A stretch of DNA of 35,142 bases, from positions 1 to 35,142 of the forward strand of contig CAIWRU010000015.1 of NCBI GenBank assembly GCA_903915155.1, given 5' to 3'. Each line of letters opens with the position of its first letter. Position 1 is the first letter of the stretch. Below are positions 16,001 to 23,333 of this stretch, in pieces. The notes under the pieces are model-generated. The model searched no databases. It was given only the letters and a program-made list of their open reading frames with translations, and was not told where the DNA came from. This stretch comes from an uncultured Mucilaginibacter sp. (GTDB taxonomy: Bacteria > Bacteroidota > Bacteroidia > Sphingobacteriales > Sphingobacteriaceae). The translations under genes were made by a program, and so were the position numbers.

Positions 16001-16746
16001 TAGGCGCCCTGGTAAACGAGTATAACAAAATGATAGCCGCATTGGAGAACAGCGCCCAAAAACTGGCCCAGTCCGAAAGGGAAAGCGCCTGGCGCGAAAT
16101 GGCCAAGCAGGTAGCACATGAAATTAAAAACCCGCTTACCCCATTAAAGCTGGGTTTACAACTGCTCGAAAAATCATGGAAGGATAAAGACCCTAAGTTC
16201 GACCAGAAATTTGAGCGCTTCAGCAAATCATTTGTGGAGCAGATCGAGAGCCTGTCGTCAATAGCATCGGAGTTTTCGTCATTTGCCAGGATGCCCGATA
16301 CCCGTCTTGAGCGGATAAATATATTTGATATGCTATCCCAGGCCATTACCATTTTTGTACAAATGGATAACATCAAGATAAACTTTCAGCAGCCCGAAGC
16401 GCCTTTCCATATCAAAGCCGATCGCGACCAACTGTTACGTTGCTTTAATAACCTGCTAAAAAACGCAATCGAAGCTACGCAAAGTCGCAACCCCGGTATT
16501 ATCGATATAAATTATGTCATCAGCAAAAACAACATACTACTAAGTATTAAAGATAACGGCAACAGCATCCCCGAACAAATGCGCGATAAAATATTCGAAC
16601 CCAACTTTACAACCAAAAGCTCGGGTACAGGACTGGGATTGGCCTTCGTAAAAAATTCAATTGAAAATGCCGATGGCAGGGTATGGTTCGAAACTATACA
16701 AGGCGTGGGCACTACGTTTTATTTGAGTTTGCCTGCAGTGGTATAG
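13009..16746 (+). pseudogene. Large multi-pass sensor histidine kinase interrupted by an in-frame TAG
   Basis: One frame of 1246 codons runs from a TTG start at 13009 to 16746, broken only by TAG at 14764-14766 (codon 586); the sequence on both sides of it reads as continuous protein (DYFYRENE, stop, FGFQHYFGILPVTGQGKI). The N-terminal part has one membrane segment, a ~180-residue extracytoplasmic region and about eight transmembrane helices. After the stop come a sensor region, more membrane segments (about 717-742, 775-795, 940-965), HAMP, HisKA with His1037 in QVAHEIKNPLTPL (NtrY-like), and HATPase boxes NLLKNAIEA, IKDNG, FTTKSSGTGLGL. The kinase domain is intact. No response regulator is adjacent. 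It may be a nonsense pseudogene, a readthrough gene, two re-started polypeptides (next start TTG 14992), or an assembly error. Confidence 0.85.
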
Positions 16747-16748
16747 AA

Positions 16749-17354
16749 TTATCTTTTAAGTCTTCCCATCCATATATTGCCTGTTCTTTTGGCATAATAT
16801 ATTTCACCCTCTTTCTGTACCTTTTTTACATAGCCGTTATTTATGTACCAGTCTAAATCCGATTTTTCATCCATTTCACTTAAAAAGGTAACGTTTTCAT
16901 CATCGGCGAGCATCCATTCAAATTCATTTAGATTATATAAAGGGTGGTTGAATTTTGAATACGGAAACGGTTTTTGAACATCGGATTCCCAGGAAAACCG
17001 CGCACGATCACCCTCATGCTCCACTTTATAACTAATTATCTCCGATTGTATAAAAGCAGGATCATAAAGCCAAAGCATCAAATCATACGGAATACCAGTT
17101 TGATCTAATTCAACTGCCCAAATCTTATAGGCAGTAATAAATTTTGATACAATAAGTTTGTAAAACCATAAAGGCGGATTTCGCCTTACGATCATATAAA
17201 AAGGAGATAAGGTACAGCGCTCATAGGTATAACCGCTTTTTTCAAAATATTTGAGGTCGGGACTTTTTATCCATTCTCCCCACCTGTCTATTTGCCTTAT
17301 TCTTCGTTTCCATCCCCGAATCTTTTTTCGCGTAGGAAGATAACCATCGAACAT
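16749..17354 (-). CDS. Hypothetical protein, 201 aa
   Basis: I do not recognise this family. The protein is cytosolic (no signal peptide or clear transmembrane helix) and rich in Trp, Tyr and charged residues. The N-terminus is basic (PTRKKIRGWKRRIRQIDRWGEW) and the middle hydrophobic-aromatic (PPLWFYKLIVSKFITAYKIW). The C-terminal region is acidic, DDENVTFLSEMDEKSDLDWY, and ends in basic residues. Such a charge pattern resembles nuclease-toxin immunity or other small orphan proteins, but this is not evidence of function. It converges with the kinase gene, leaving only 2 bases between the stops, and lies 7 bases downstream of the Fe-S carrier gene on the same strand, so the two may be co-transcribed. 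Confidence 0.7.
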   Translation of the reverse strand: MFDGYLPTRKKIRGWKRRIRQIDRWGEWIKSPDLKYFEKSGYTYERCTLSPFYMIVRRNPPLWFYKLIVSKFITAYKIWAVELDQTGIPYDLMLWLYDPAFIQSEIISYKVEHEGDRARFSWESDVQKPFPYSKFNHPLYNLNEFEWMLADDENVTFLSEMDEKSDLDWYINNGYVKKVQKEGEIYYAKRTGNIWMGRLKR

Positions 17355-17361
17355 AAATTAA

Positions 17362-17709
17362 TTACACCGAGAACGAAGTCCCGCAACCGCAAGTACTTGC
17401 CGCATTAGGGTTATTAAAGGTAAACCCACGAGCATTAAGCCCATCCTGGAAATCAATTTGCATACCGGCAAGGTATAAACCGTGCGCCTTGTGCATAAAT
17501 ACCTTTATGCCTTCAATATAATATTCTTTGTCGCCTTCCTTGGGTTGATCAAAGCCAAGCACATAGGTCATCCCCGAACAGCCGCCGCCTTCAACACCAA
17601 CGCGCAGGCCATAATCATCCCCAATCTCTTGCTGATCTTTTAATTTAAAAAGTTCTTTTACGGCGCCTTCAGTAAAGGTAACCGGTGCGTTTTCAACAGC
17701 AGTACTCAT
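17362..17709 (-). CDS. A-type iron-sulfur cluster carrier (IscA/SufA/ErpA family)
   Basis: These proteins bind or deliver Fe-S clusters (or iron) to apo-targets. The 115-residue ORF has the HesB/IscA fold signature with the three conserved cysteines: Cys44 in EGGGCSGMTY, and Cys107 and Cys109 in STCGCGTSF. LDFQDG-type sequence (IDFQDGLNARGFTFNNPNA) precedes the CGC motif. Length is standard. A -7 element, TATATTTG on the minus strand at 17730-17737, sits about 20 bases upstream of the ATG, supporting this start and a short leader. No other suf/isc genes are nearby, so which subtype it is cannot be settled. Confidence 0.93.
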   Translation of the reverse strand: MSTAVENAPVTFTEGAVKELFKLKDQQEIGDDYGLRVGVEGGGCSGMTYVLGFDQPKEGDKEYYIEGIKVFMHKAHGLYLAGMQIDFQDGLNARGFTFNNPNAASTCGCGTSFSV

Positions 17710-17729
17710 CTTATTTTTAATTAACTATA

Positions 17730-17737
17730 CAAATATA
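17730..17737 (-). promoter_or_regulatory. -7 promoter element (TATATTTG) for the Fe-S carrier gene
   Basis: On the minus strand this octamer matches TAnnTTTG and ends about 20 bases from the ATG at 17709. No good TTG -33 box is seen at the usual distance. Confidence 0.5.
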
Positions 17738-17798
17738 AGGTAAAATGCAGATTTTTGTAGCGCAGCCAATTTTATGACCTCTGCTTAACATTCACTAT

Positions 17799-18329
17799 AT
17801 GCCATCGTACGCCTACTTTTTAGATATTGTAAAATACACCATCGCCGGCCTGGGTGTGGTATGGATAGCTTTTTATTTAATAAAGCCCTATTTGGAAAAG
17901 AATGAAAAGATACAGCTGCTTGAGTTTAAAAAATCAATAGCCAACCAAACATTGCCGCTGCGGTTGCAGGCATATGAGCGCATTATATTATTTATGGAGC
18001 GCATAAACCCCGAGAACATGCTGGTGCGCCTGAATGCCGGTAACTACACCGCCGCCGAACTGCACAGTATTATTATAAGCGAGATACGCAACGAGTACCA
18101 ACACAATATTACCCAGCAAATATATGTCACCAGTCGCGCCTGGGGTGTTGCCAAACGTGTTAAGGAAGATACCTTAAATATTGCAGGTGCCGCCTTTAAA
18201 AGCCTGCCCGAAAACGCCTCGGGGCTCGATCTTGGGAAGGTGATGCTGGTGCAATTAAGCCAGCTGGAAAATAACCCCTATGAACTTGGCGCGGAACTGC
18301 TAAGGAAAGACCTGGAAGACTTATTTTAA
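17799..18329 (+). CDS. Membrane-anchored hypothetical protein, 176 aa
   Basis: I do not recognise a named function. The protein has one N-terminal transmembrane helix (YTIAGLGVVWIAFYLIKPYL, about 12-31). A helical cytoplasmic domain follows, with LEFKKSIANQTLPLRLQAYE, ILFMERINPENMLVRL, IISEIRNEYQHNITQQIYV and VMLVQLSQLENNPYELG. The helical pattern and the RxxEYQHN-like segment look conserved-hypothetical rather than random, and the reading frame is clean. It ends 6 bases before the mutase gene, so it probably heads a two-gene operon; whether the two act together is unknown. Confidence 0.8.
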   Translation: MPSYAYFLDIVKYTIAGLGVVWIAFYLIKPYLEKNEKIQLLEFKKSIANQTLPLRLQAYERIILFMERINPENMLVRLNAGNYTAAELHSIIISEIRNEYQHNITQQIYVTSRAWGVAKRVKEDTLNIAGAAFKSLPENASGLDLGKVMLVQLSQLENNPYELGAELLRKDLEDLF

Positions 18330-18335
18330 CCAACT

Positions 18336-19883
18336 ATGCCGGGCAAAAAATTCACTACCACTTCGGGCATCGAAATTAAGGAGGTTTACACCCGGCCCTC
18401 GGGCATGGATGAATTGCCGGGCGAATTTCCCTATACCCGCGGCATCCAAAAGGACATGTATCGCGGCAAACCGTGGACAATGCGTCAGTACGCGGGTTTC
18501 TCCACCGCCGAAGAATCAAACAAACGCTATCATTATTTATTAAGCCAGGGTACTATGGGCCTTTCGGTAGCGTTCGACCTGCCTACGCAAATAGGTTATG
18601 ATTCAGATCATGAACTGGCCGAAGGCGAAGTTGGTAAGGTGGGCGTAGCCATCGACTCGTTAAAAGATATCGAGATATTATTCGATGGCATACAGCTAAA
18701 GGACATTACCACCAGCATGACCATCAACGCTACCGCGGCTATATTATTAGCTATGTACATCGCGTTAGCAAAAAAACAGGGTGCTGATCTTAAACAATTA
18801 TCGGGTACTATACAAAACGATATATTAAAGGAGTACGCCGCGCGCGGTACTTATATATACCCGCCTGAGCCATCCATGCGGCTGATAACCGATGTGTTTG
18901 AGTATTGCAGTAAGGAAGTACCCAAATGGAACACCATATCCATATCGGGCTATCACATCCGCGAAGCAGGATCAACCGCCGTGCAGGAACTGGCCTTTAC
19001 GCTCGCAAACGGCAAAACCTACTTAAAGGCCGCGCTGGAAAAAGGGCTTGATATAAATGTATTCGCCAAACGATTATCATTCTTTTTTAATTGCCATAAT
19101 AACTTTTTCGAGGAGATAGCCAAGTTCAGGGCCGCAAGGCGCATGTGGGCACACATCACCAAACAGCTGGGCGCAACCGATGCAGGGGCGCAGAAACTAC
19201 GTTTCCACACGCAAACCGGTGGCTCAACCCTAACCGCGCAGCAACCCATGAACAATATAGTACGGGTGAGCAACCAAGCCCTGGCTGCTGTGCTGGGCGG
19301 CACCCAATCATTGCACACCAACGGTTACGATGAGGCCTTATCGCTGCCAACCGAGGCTGCGGCCAAAATAGCGCTGCGCACCCAACAGATCATCGCCTTT
19401 GAAAGCGGTGTGACCGATACGGTCGATCCATTAGCCGGCTCCTATTTTATTGAGGCACTTACCGACGAGCTTGAAAAAGCCGCGCAGGTTTATATCGATA
19501 AGATAGATGCCATTGGCGGGTCGGTAAAAGCGATAGAGCAGGATTATATACAACAGGAAATAGCGGCATCGGCCTATGAATACCAGAACGACATTGAGAG
19601 CGGCGACAAAGTAATAGTTGGCGTGAACCGCTTTACACAGGAAGAAGTTGCTGCAACCAATGTATTCAGGGTTGATGATTCCATCCGCGTGCACCAGGTT
19701 GAAAAAATCCTTCTTTTGAAAAAAGAGCGCGACAATAATGCAGTAAACATGGCTTTGCAAGGGCTAAAGGAAGCTGCCAAAGGCAAACAAAACCTTATGC
19801 CGCTGATACTGACCGCCGTAGAATGTTATGCCACTTTGGGTGAGATAGCCGATACGCTAAGAAGTGTTTTTGGTGAATATTGA
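18336..19883 (+). CDS. Methylmalonyl-CoA mutase-family catalytic (large) subunit, no B12 domain
   Basis: The 515-residue protein covers the substrate-binding TIM-barrel of coenzyme-B12-dependent acyl-CoA mutases: [15 protein letters not shown] (Tyr52 in RQYAGF), [82 protein letters not shown] and [11 protein letters not shown]. The C-terminal cobalamin-binding domain (DxHxxG) is missing, as in two-subunit mutases whose small subunit is separate. From memory, Tyr in RQYAGF is typical of methylmalonyl-CoA mutase, whereas isobutyryl- and hydroxyisobutyryl-CoA mutases carry other residues there, so methylmalonyl-CoA is the best guess. No small subunit or MeaB-type chaperone gene is nearby. Confidence 0.9.
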   Translation: MPGKKFTTTSGIEIKEVYTRPSGMDELPGEFPYTRGIQKDMYRGKPWTMRQYAGFSTAEESNKRYHYLLSQGTMGLSVAFDLPTQIGYDSDHELAEGEVGKVGVAIDSLKDIEILFDGIQLKDITTSMTINATAAILLAMYIALAKKQGADLKQLSGTIQNDILKEYAARGTYIYPPEPSMRLITDVFEYCSKEVPKWNTISISGYHIREAGSTAVQELAFTLANGKTYLKAALEKGLDINVFAKRLSFFFNCHNNFFEEIAKFRAARRMWAHITKQLGATDAGAQKLRFHTQTGGSTLTAQQPMNNIVRVSNQALAAVLGGTQSLHTNGYDEALSLPTEAAAKIALRTQQIIAFESGVTDTVDPLAGSYFIEALTDELEKAAQVYIDKIDAIGGSVKAIEQDYIQQEIAASAYEYQNDIESGDKVIVGVNRFTQEEVAATNVFRVDDSIRVHQVEKILLLKKERDNNAVNMALQGLKEAAKGKQNLMPLILTAVECYATLGEIADTLRSVFGEY

Positions 19884-20258
19884 AGCTTTGTTTGGACAAA
19901 ATTTTTTATCCGCTCATTTATACCGTCTTAAAAATTTGGGTGGGTTTTGAAGCAAACTAATGTTGATATTTGCCGTAATAAGTGGAAAAAAAGGAGTGAA
20001 AAACTTAATCTTTTTTGAAGAAATAATTTAAACCAAATTTTTTTTCTTAAAAGTTATGTGTTGCAAAAGTCGATACGAAATGTACATTTTTATATTGACT
20101 TTGCAACAAAAACGGTGTTAATAAATCATAAATTTAATTCACAAAAAAGTTAAAATTTAATTTTTTTATCCACTTTTTTTTATAATATTCGATGTTCCTG
20201 AGCCGTCTGTAAAGAACTATCTCTGGGGGTTGGAAATCAACTTTTTATAATAATTTAT
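19884..20258. other. AT-rich dnaA leader; possible replication-origin region
   Basis: This 375-base gap has no ORF and is strongly AT-rich with long A and T runs. DnaA-box-like sites: TTATCCACT at 20166-20174 (one mismatch to TTATCCACA), TAATTCACA at 20135-20143 (one mismatch to TTATTCACA), and TTATCCGCT at 19906-19914 (two mismatches). An inverted repeat lies at 20060-20107. It certainly holds the dnaA promoter and leader. An origin is only possible, since in this phylum oriC is not always beside dnaA and box density here is low. Confidence 0.35.
20060..20107. repeat. Inverted repeat GTTGCAAAAGTC ... GACTTTGCAAC upstream of dnaA
   Basis: Arms 20060-20071 and 20097-20107 are complementary apart from one base of length difference, separated by 25 bases. 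It lies about 150 bases upstream of the dnaA ATG and could be an operator or a transcript stem. No protein is known to me to bind it. Confidence 0.45.
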
Positions 20259-21686
20259 ATGGAAAAAACTTGTACTACTGTTTGGAATAGCTGCCTGTCA
20301 ATCATTAAAGATAATATCCCGGCCCAGAGTTTTAAAACCTGGTTCGAGCCTATAAAAGCTTTAAGAATGGAAGGGAGCGTGTTAACCATACAGGTACCAA
20401 GTTTATTCTTTTACGAATGGCTTGAAGAACATTACGTGGGATTGCTGCGTAAAACAATAAAAAAACAATTGGGCGACGATGGGCGTTTAGAGTACAACAT
20501 AGTAGTTGAACAGTCATCCGCCAGTAAACCATATACTACCAATATGCCTTCAAATGGAAATGGTGCGGAATCTAAAAATCAATCGATGCCGATACCTATT
20601 TCTATAAATAAGGATATAAAGAACCCATTTGTTATACCGGGGCTAAAAAAGCTGAACGTTGACCCGCAGCTTAACCGCAATTATACATTCGAAAATTTTA
20701 TCGAGGGTGATTGCAACCGTTTAGCCCGCTCGGCAGGTTATGCCGTTGCAGCTAAACCCGGTGGCACCTCATTTAACCCGTTAATGATATATGGCGGTGT
20801 AGGCTTAGGTAAAACCCACCTGGCACAGGCCATCGGTAACCAGATAAAGCAAACCCTGCCCGATAAATTAGTACTATACGTAAGCTGCGAAAAATTCACC
20901 CAGCAGTTTGTCGACGCCCTGAAGCACAATAACATTAACGACTTTGTGAACTTTTACCAGGCCATTGATGTGCTGATAATGGACGATGTGCACAACTTCG
21001 CCGGTAAGGAAAAAACACAGGATTTCTTCTTCCACATATTTAACCACCTGCACCAAAGCGGCAAACAGCTGATCATAACCTCAGACAAAGCACCAAAAGA
21101 TCTGGCCGGTTTGGAAGAACGCCTGCTTTCAAGGTTCAAATGGGGCCTATCTGCCGATTTGCAGATACCCGACCTCGAAACCCGCATGGCTATCTTAAAA
21201 AATAAGATATACCAGGACGGCATCGAACTATCAAACGATGTAGTAGAGTATGTGGCCCATAACATTGATAACAATGTGCGTGAACTGGAAGGTGCAATGG
21301 TATCGTTACTGGCACAATCAACCCTTAACCGTAAGGAGATTGACCTGAACCTTGCCAAACAAATGTTGAAAAACTTTGTAAAGAACTCTTCCAAAGAGAT
21401 TTCAATGGAGTATATCCAGAACCTGGTTTGCGAATACTTTGAAGTGCCTATCGAGATGGTAAAATCACAAACCCGCAAACGCGAGATAGTACAGGCAAGG
21501 CAAATATCAATGTACTTAGCCAAGGCACACACCAAAAGCTCATTAAAATCAATAGGCCACTTCTTCGGCGGCCGCGACCACTCCACCGTGATCTACGCCT
21601 GCCAAACTGTTGAGGATTTGATTGACACCGACAAAAAATTCAAAGGCTACGTAGCTGATATTCAGAAGAAGCTGAAAATGTCATAA
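20259..21686 (+). CDS. dnaA: Chromosomal replication initiator DnaA
   Basis: DnaA binds origin boxes and opens the chromosome origin. The 475-residue protein has the N-terminal DnaB-interaction domain (1-85, with QSFKTWFEPIKAL) and a polar linker (86-125). The AAA+ core has Walker A GGVGLGKTH (179-187), Walker B LIMDDVHNF (239-247), sensor IITSDKAP and arginine-finger region LLSRFKWG. The C-terminal box-binding domain has SLKSIGHFFGGRDHSTVIYA. Length and order are standard. The ATG at 20259 follows a long AT-rich leader. A strong intrinsic terminator built from the GAGACGC repeat follows the stop. Confidence 0.98.
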   Translation: MEKTCTTVWNSCLSIIKDNIPAQSFKTWFEPIKALRMEGSVLTIQVPSLFFYEWLEEHYVGLLRKTIKKQLGDDGRLEYNIVVEQSSASKPYTTNMPSNGNGAESKNQSMPIPISINKDIKNPFVIPGLKKLNVDPQLNRNYTFENFIEGDCNRLARSAGYAVAAKPGGTSFNPLMIYGGVGLGKTHLAQAIGNQIKQTLPDKLVLYVSCEKFTQQFVDALKHNNINDFVNFYQAIDVLIMDDVHNFAGKEKTQDFFFHIFNHLHQSGKQLIITSDKAPKDLAGLEERLLSRFKWGLSADLQIPDLETRMAILKNKIYQDGIELSNDVVEYVAHNIDNNVRELEGAMVSLLAQSTLNRKEIDLNLAKQMLKNFVKNSSKEISMEYIQNLVCEYFEVPIEMVKSQTRKREIVQARQISMYLAKAHTKSSLKSIGHFFGGRDHSTVIYACQTVEDLIDTDKKFKGYVADIQKKLKMS

Positions 21687-21712
21687 GAAATTTCGGATTT
21701 CGATAATATTGT

Positions 21713-21740
21713 AGAGACGCGATACTTCGCGTCTTTTTTT
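21713..21740 (+). terminator. Intrinsic terminator of dnaA formed by GAGACGC repeat, copy 3
   Basis: Perfect arms AGACGCGA (21715-21722) and TCGCGTCT (21727-21734) with a TACT loop are followed by a run of T (to 21740), 29 bases after the dnaA stop. The core and loop match the repeats at 5759-5784 and 9191-9216, so a mobile or dispersed repeat appears to have become the terminator. Confidence 0.8.
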
Positions 21741-21755
21741 GTTTTGATGCTGTTA

Positions 21756-22097
21756 CTACCAGGGATATATCTCGTAGATTCCCAATTCATCATTATGTAG
21801 AAATTTAATAATATCTTCCCGCAACTTAGTAAGTAATGCCGCGATTTCATGCGTAGGCGCGTTACCTATGCGTAACCAAATAATCTTAGGCGGGAAACCG
21901 TTTAAATTTTGCAATTCAGAAAAATCTTCGTCGAAAGTTAAAATGGAATAGTCATTCGATTTTGCAAATTGCCAAATCATTAAATCTGTTAAACGTGTAC
22001 CGGGTTTAATTTCATTAGATGGTAATACATCCCAATCAAGCAATACTTTTTTTAATCGCCATGAAATATTCTCATCTGCAATTAAACGCAACCTCAT
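21756..22097 (-). CDS. DUF5615 PIN-like protein (probable toxin of DUF433 pair)
   Basis: The 113-residue protein matches the DUF5615 PIN-like pattern: LRLIADENIS at the start (Asp8, Glu9), the GTRLTDLMIWQFAKSNDY helix (Asp38), and SILTFDEDFSEL (Asp56, Asp58). LPPKIIWLRIGN-like sequence and a C-terminal helix follow. The acidic residues could form a PIN-type metal site, so ribonuclease activity is inferred from family. Its ATG overlaps the upstream DUF433 stop (ATGA), the usual antitoxin-then-toxin order. The pair lies convergent to dnaA. It could instead be a housekeeping pair of unknown role. Confidence 0.88.
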   Translation of the reverse strand: MRLRLIADENISWRLKKVLLDWDVLPSNEIKPGTRLTDLMIWQFAKSNDYSILTFDEDFSELQNLNGFPPKIIWLRIGNAPTHEIAALLTKLREDIIKFLHNDELGIYEIYPW

Positions 22098-22321
22098 GCA
22101 ACTTTAATAATTCGCTCTTTGTTGGCGGCGTACGCCAAACAAGCCAATATTTGGTTTTCGGATAATTGAGGGAAATCGCTGATTATCTCTTCATGGGTCA
22201 TGCCAGATGCCAACCATTGCAAAACATCATATACAGTTATGCGCGTGCCTTTGATAACCGGTTTACCAAACCTTATCTCGGCATTAACTTCTATATAATC
22301 TCTATAATCAACTTGCGACAT
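22094..22321 (-). CDS. DUF433 protein (probable antitoxin)
   Basis: The product is 75 residues from ATG at 22321. It shows the DUF433 signature: the segment IRFGKPVIKGTRITVYDVLQ, then WLASGMTHEEIISDFPQLSENQILACLAYA, a small helix-turn-helix-like domain. A TTG two codons earlier (22327) would lengthen it, but that codon overlaps the promoter element TAAATTTG, so ATG 22321 is preferred. It overlaps the DUF5615 gene by 4 bases. DUF433 proteins commonly accompany DUF5615 proteins and are thought to be antitoxins; autoregulation is inference. Confidence 0.87.
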   Translation of the reverse strand: MSQVDYRDYIEVNAEIRFGKPVIKGTRITVYDVLQWLASGMTHEEIISDFPQLSENQILACLAYAANKERIIKVA

Positions 22322-22324
22322 ATA

Positions 22325-22357
22325 CAAATTTACTTATTTGTATTGAATATTTGCAAC
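22325..22357 (-). promoter_or_regulatory. Promoter with -33 TTG and -7 TAAATTTG, near-leaderless
   Basis: On the minus strand TTG (22354-22356) is separated by 21 bases from TAAATTTG (22325-22332), fitting the TTG-N17-23-TAnnTTTG pattern. The -7 box ends only 3 bases before the ATG at 22321, so transcription should begin at or within a few bases of the start codon, giving a leaderless or nearly leaderless message. Confidence 0.6.
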
Positions 22358-22368
22358 TATCGGATATA

Positions 22369-22917
22369 CTACAATTCCCCCAACTTCACCAACGCATAAA
22401 ACAACCCCGTGCAATGCAGCGATTGCGCTATCTTATTATCCGCTAAAAGTTGTTTTATTTCGGCAATTGTATATTGCTCCACAACTACCTCTTCATGTTC
22501 ATCCAGATCCTGCTCCTGCACCTTCTGGCCGCCTTTCGTAAGGTAACAATAGGTGTGGTTATTGGCAGTTGAGGGATTGGCATAAACGGTACACAACAAT
22601 TCAAAATCGTCAAACTGGTACCCTGTTTCTTCCAGCAGTTCACGCCTGATCGCCGCTACGGGTTCTTCACCGCTATCAATTACCCCACCGGGTATCTCTA
22701 ACGATACAATCCCTGCCGCATGGCGATATTGCCGCACCATTAAAACCTTGTTGTCATCGGTAATGGCAATGGCATTTACCCAGTTAGGATATTCAAGCAC
22801 ATAATAATCGTCGACTATCCGTCCGTCGGGCATTTCGCATTTATCAACCCGCATGGTCGCCCAGGGGCCTTTATGGATGTATGAGGAGGAGAGTGTTTTC
22901 CAGTTAAGATCGGGCAT
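22369..22917 (-). CDS. NUDIX hydrolase (ADP-ribose pyrophosphatase-like)
   Basis: The 182-residue protein has a complete Nudix box at 78-100 (GGVIDSGEEPVAAI then RRELLEETGY) with all catalytic glutamates. VRQYRHAAG precedes it, as in the ADP-sugar pyrophosphatase branch (NudF/YffH-like), and FELLCTVYANPSTANN follows. It therefore probably hydrolyses ADP-ribose or a related nucleotide sugar; the exact substrate is not determinable. Its start overlaps the end of the upstream gene by 14 bases, indicating co-transcription and perhaps coupling. The ATG at 22917 gives the usual N-terminus seen in this branch. Confidence 0.92.
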   Translation of the reverse strand: MPDLNWKTLSSSYIHKGPWATMRVDKCEMPDGRIVDDYYVLEYPNWVNAIAITDDNKVLMVRQYRHAAGIVSLEIPGGVIDSGEEPVAAIRRELLEETGYQFDDFELLCTVYANPSTANNHTYCYLTKGGQKVQEQDLDEHEEVVVEQYTIAEIKQLLADNKIAQSLHCTGLFYALVKLGEL

Positions 22918-23314
22918 GTTTTATAAAATATTCACGGATGTTATGCTGCCTTGCAATATTATCAAAAGTTTGAAAATGATATTGCTGCTCCAGCACGTCA
23001 AAAATAATCAATACCTTCTTTAAAAGCGATGCCGTTTCAACATCATCATTAAAAGGCTCGGATAATACATAAAGCAATTGGCCAAGGGCATTCAGCTTTT
23101 CCTTGCTATAATTTAATTTTTGCAACTGAACTCTGAAATCATCTTCGGGCAAATTGATCAGAAATTCAACTGAGGTGTCGTACTCATTCTGCAGAAGGTT
23201 CTCAGCCTGCTGATTAAATTCCGCTATCTCACCCGAAGCTTTCAGGCCTATAAGCCTGGCCAGCATTTCGGCAAACTTGCGGACTTCGTTCAAAAGAAGA
23301 TCGTGCTGAAACAT
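22904..23314 (-). CDS. Helical hypothetical protein, 136 aa
   Basis: The protein is almost entirely helical and soluble, with MFQHDLLLNEVRKFAEMLARLIGLK at the start and amphipathic helices through to the C-terminus. The opening MFQHDxLxxxxxxFAxxLxxLI loosely resembles DUF6483 proteins of other phyla, but I would not assign it. It sits upstream of, and overlaps by 14 bases, the NUDIX gene, and is 19 bases downstream of the TPM-domain gene, so it belongs to the same minus-strand run. No function is proposed. Confidence 0.72.
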   Translation of the reverse strand: MFQHDLLLNEVRKFAEMLARLIGLKASGEIAEFNQQAENLLQNEYDTSVEFLINLPEDDFRVQLQKLNYSKEKLNALGQLLYVLSEPFNDDVETASLLKKVLIIFDVLEQQYHFQTFDNIARQHNIREYFIKHARS

Positions 23315-23333
23315 AACTCACTCAATAAAAAAC

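Noticed and set aside
15807-16376. A 189-codon antisense ORF in the histidine kinase
   Set aside because: Lies opposite conserved HAMP/HisKA sequence and shows no family motif.
20954-21586. A 210-codon antisense ORF within dnaA
   Set aside because: Shadow of conserved DnaA sequence; composition is typical of antisense translation.
22322-22327. TTG start adding two residues to the DUF433 protein
   Set aside because: The TTG is part of the TAAATTTG promoter box, so it is probably not transcribed.
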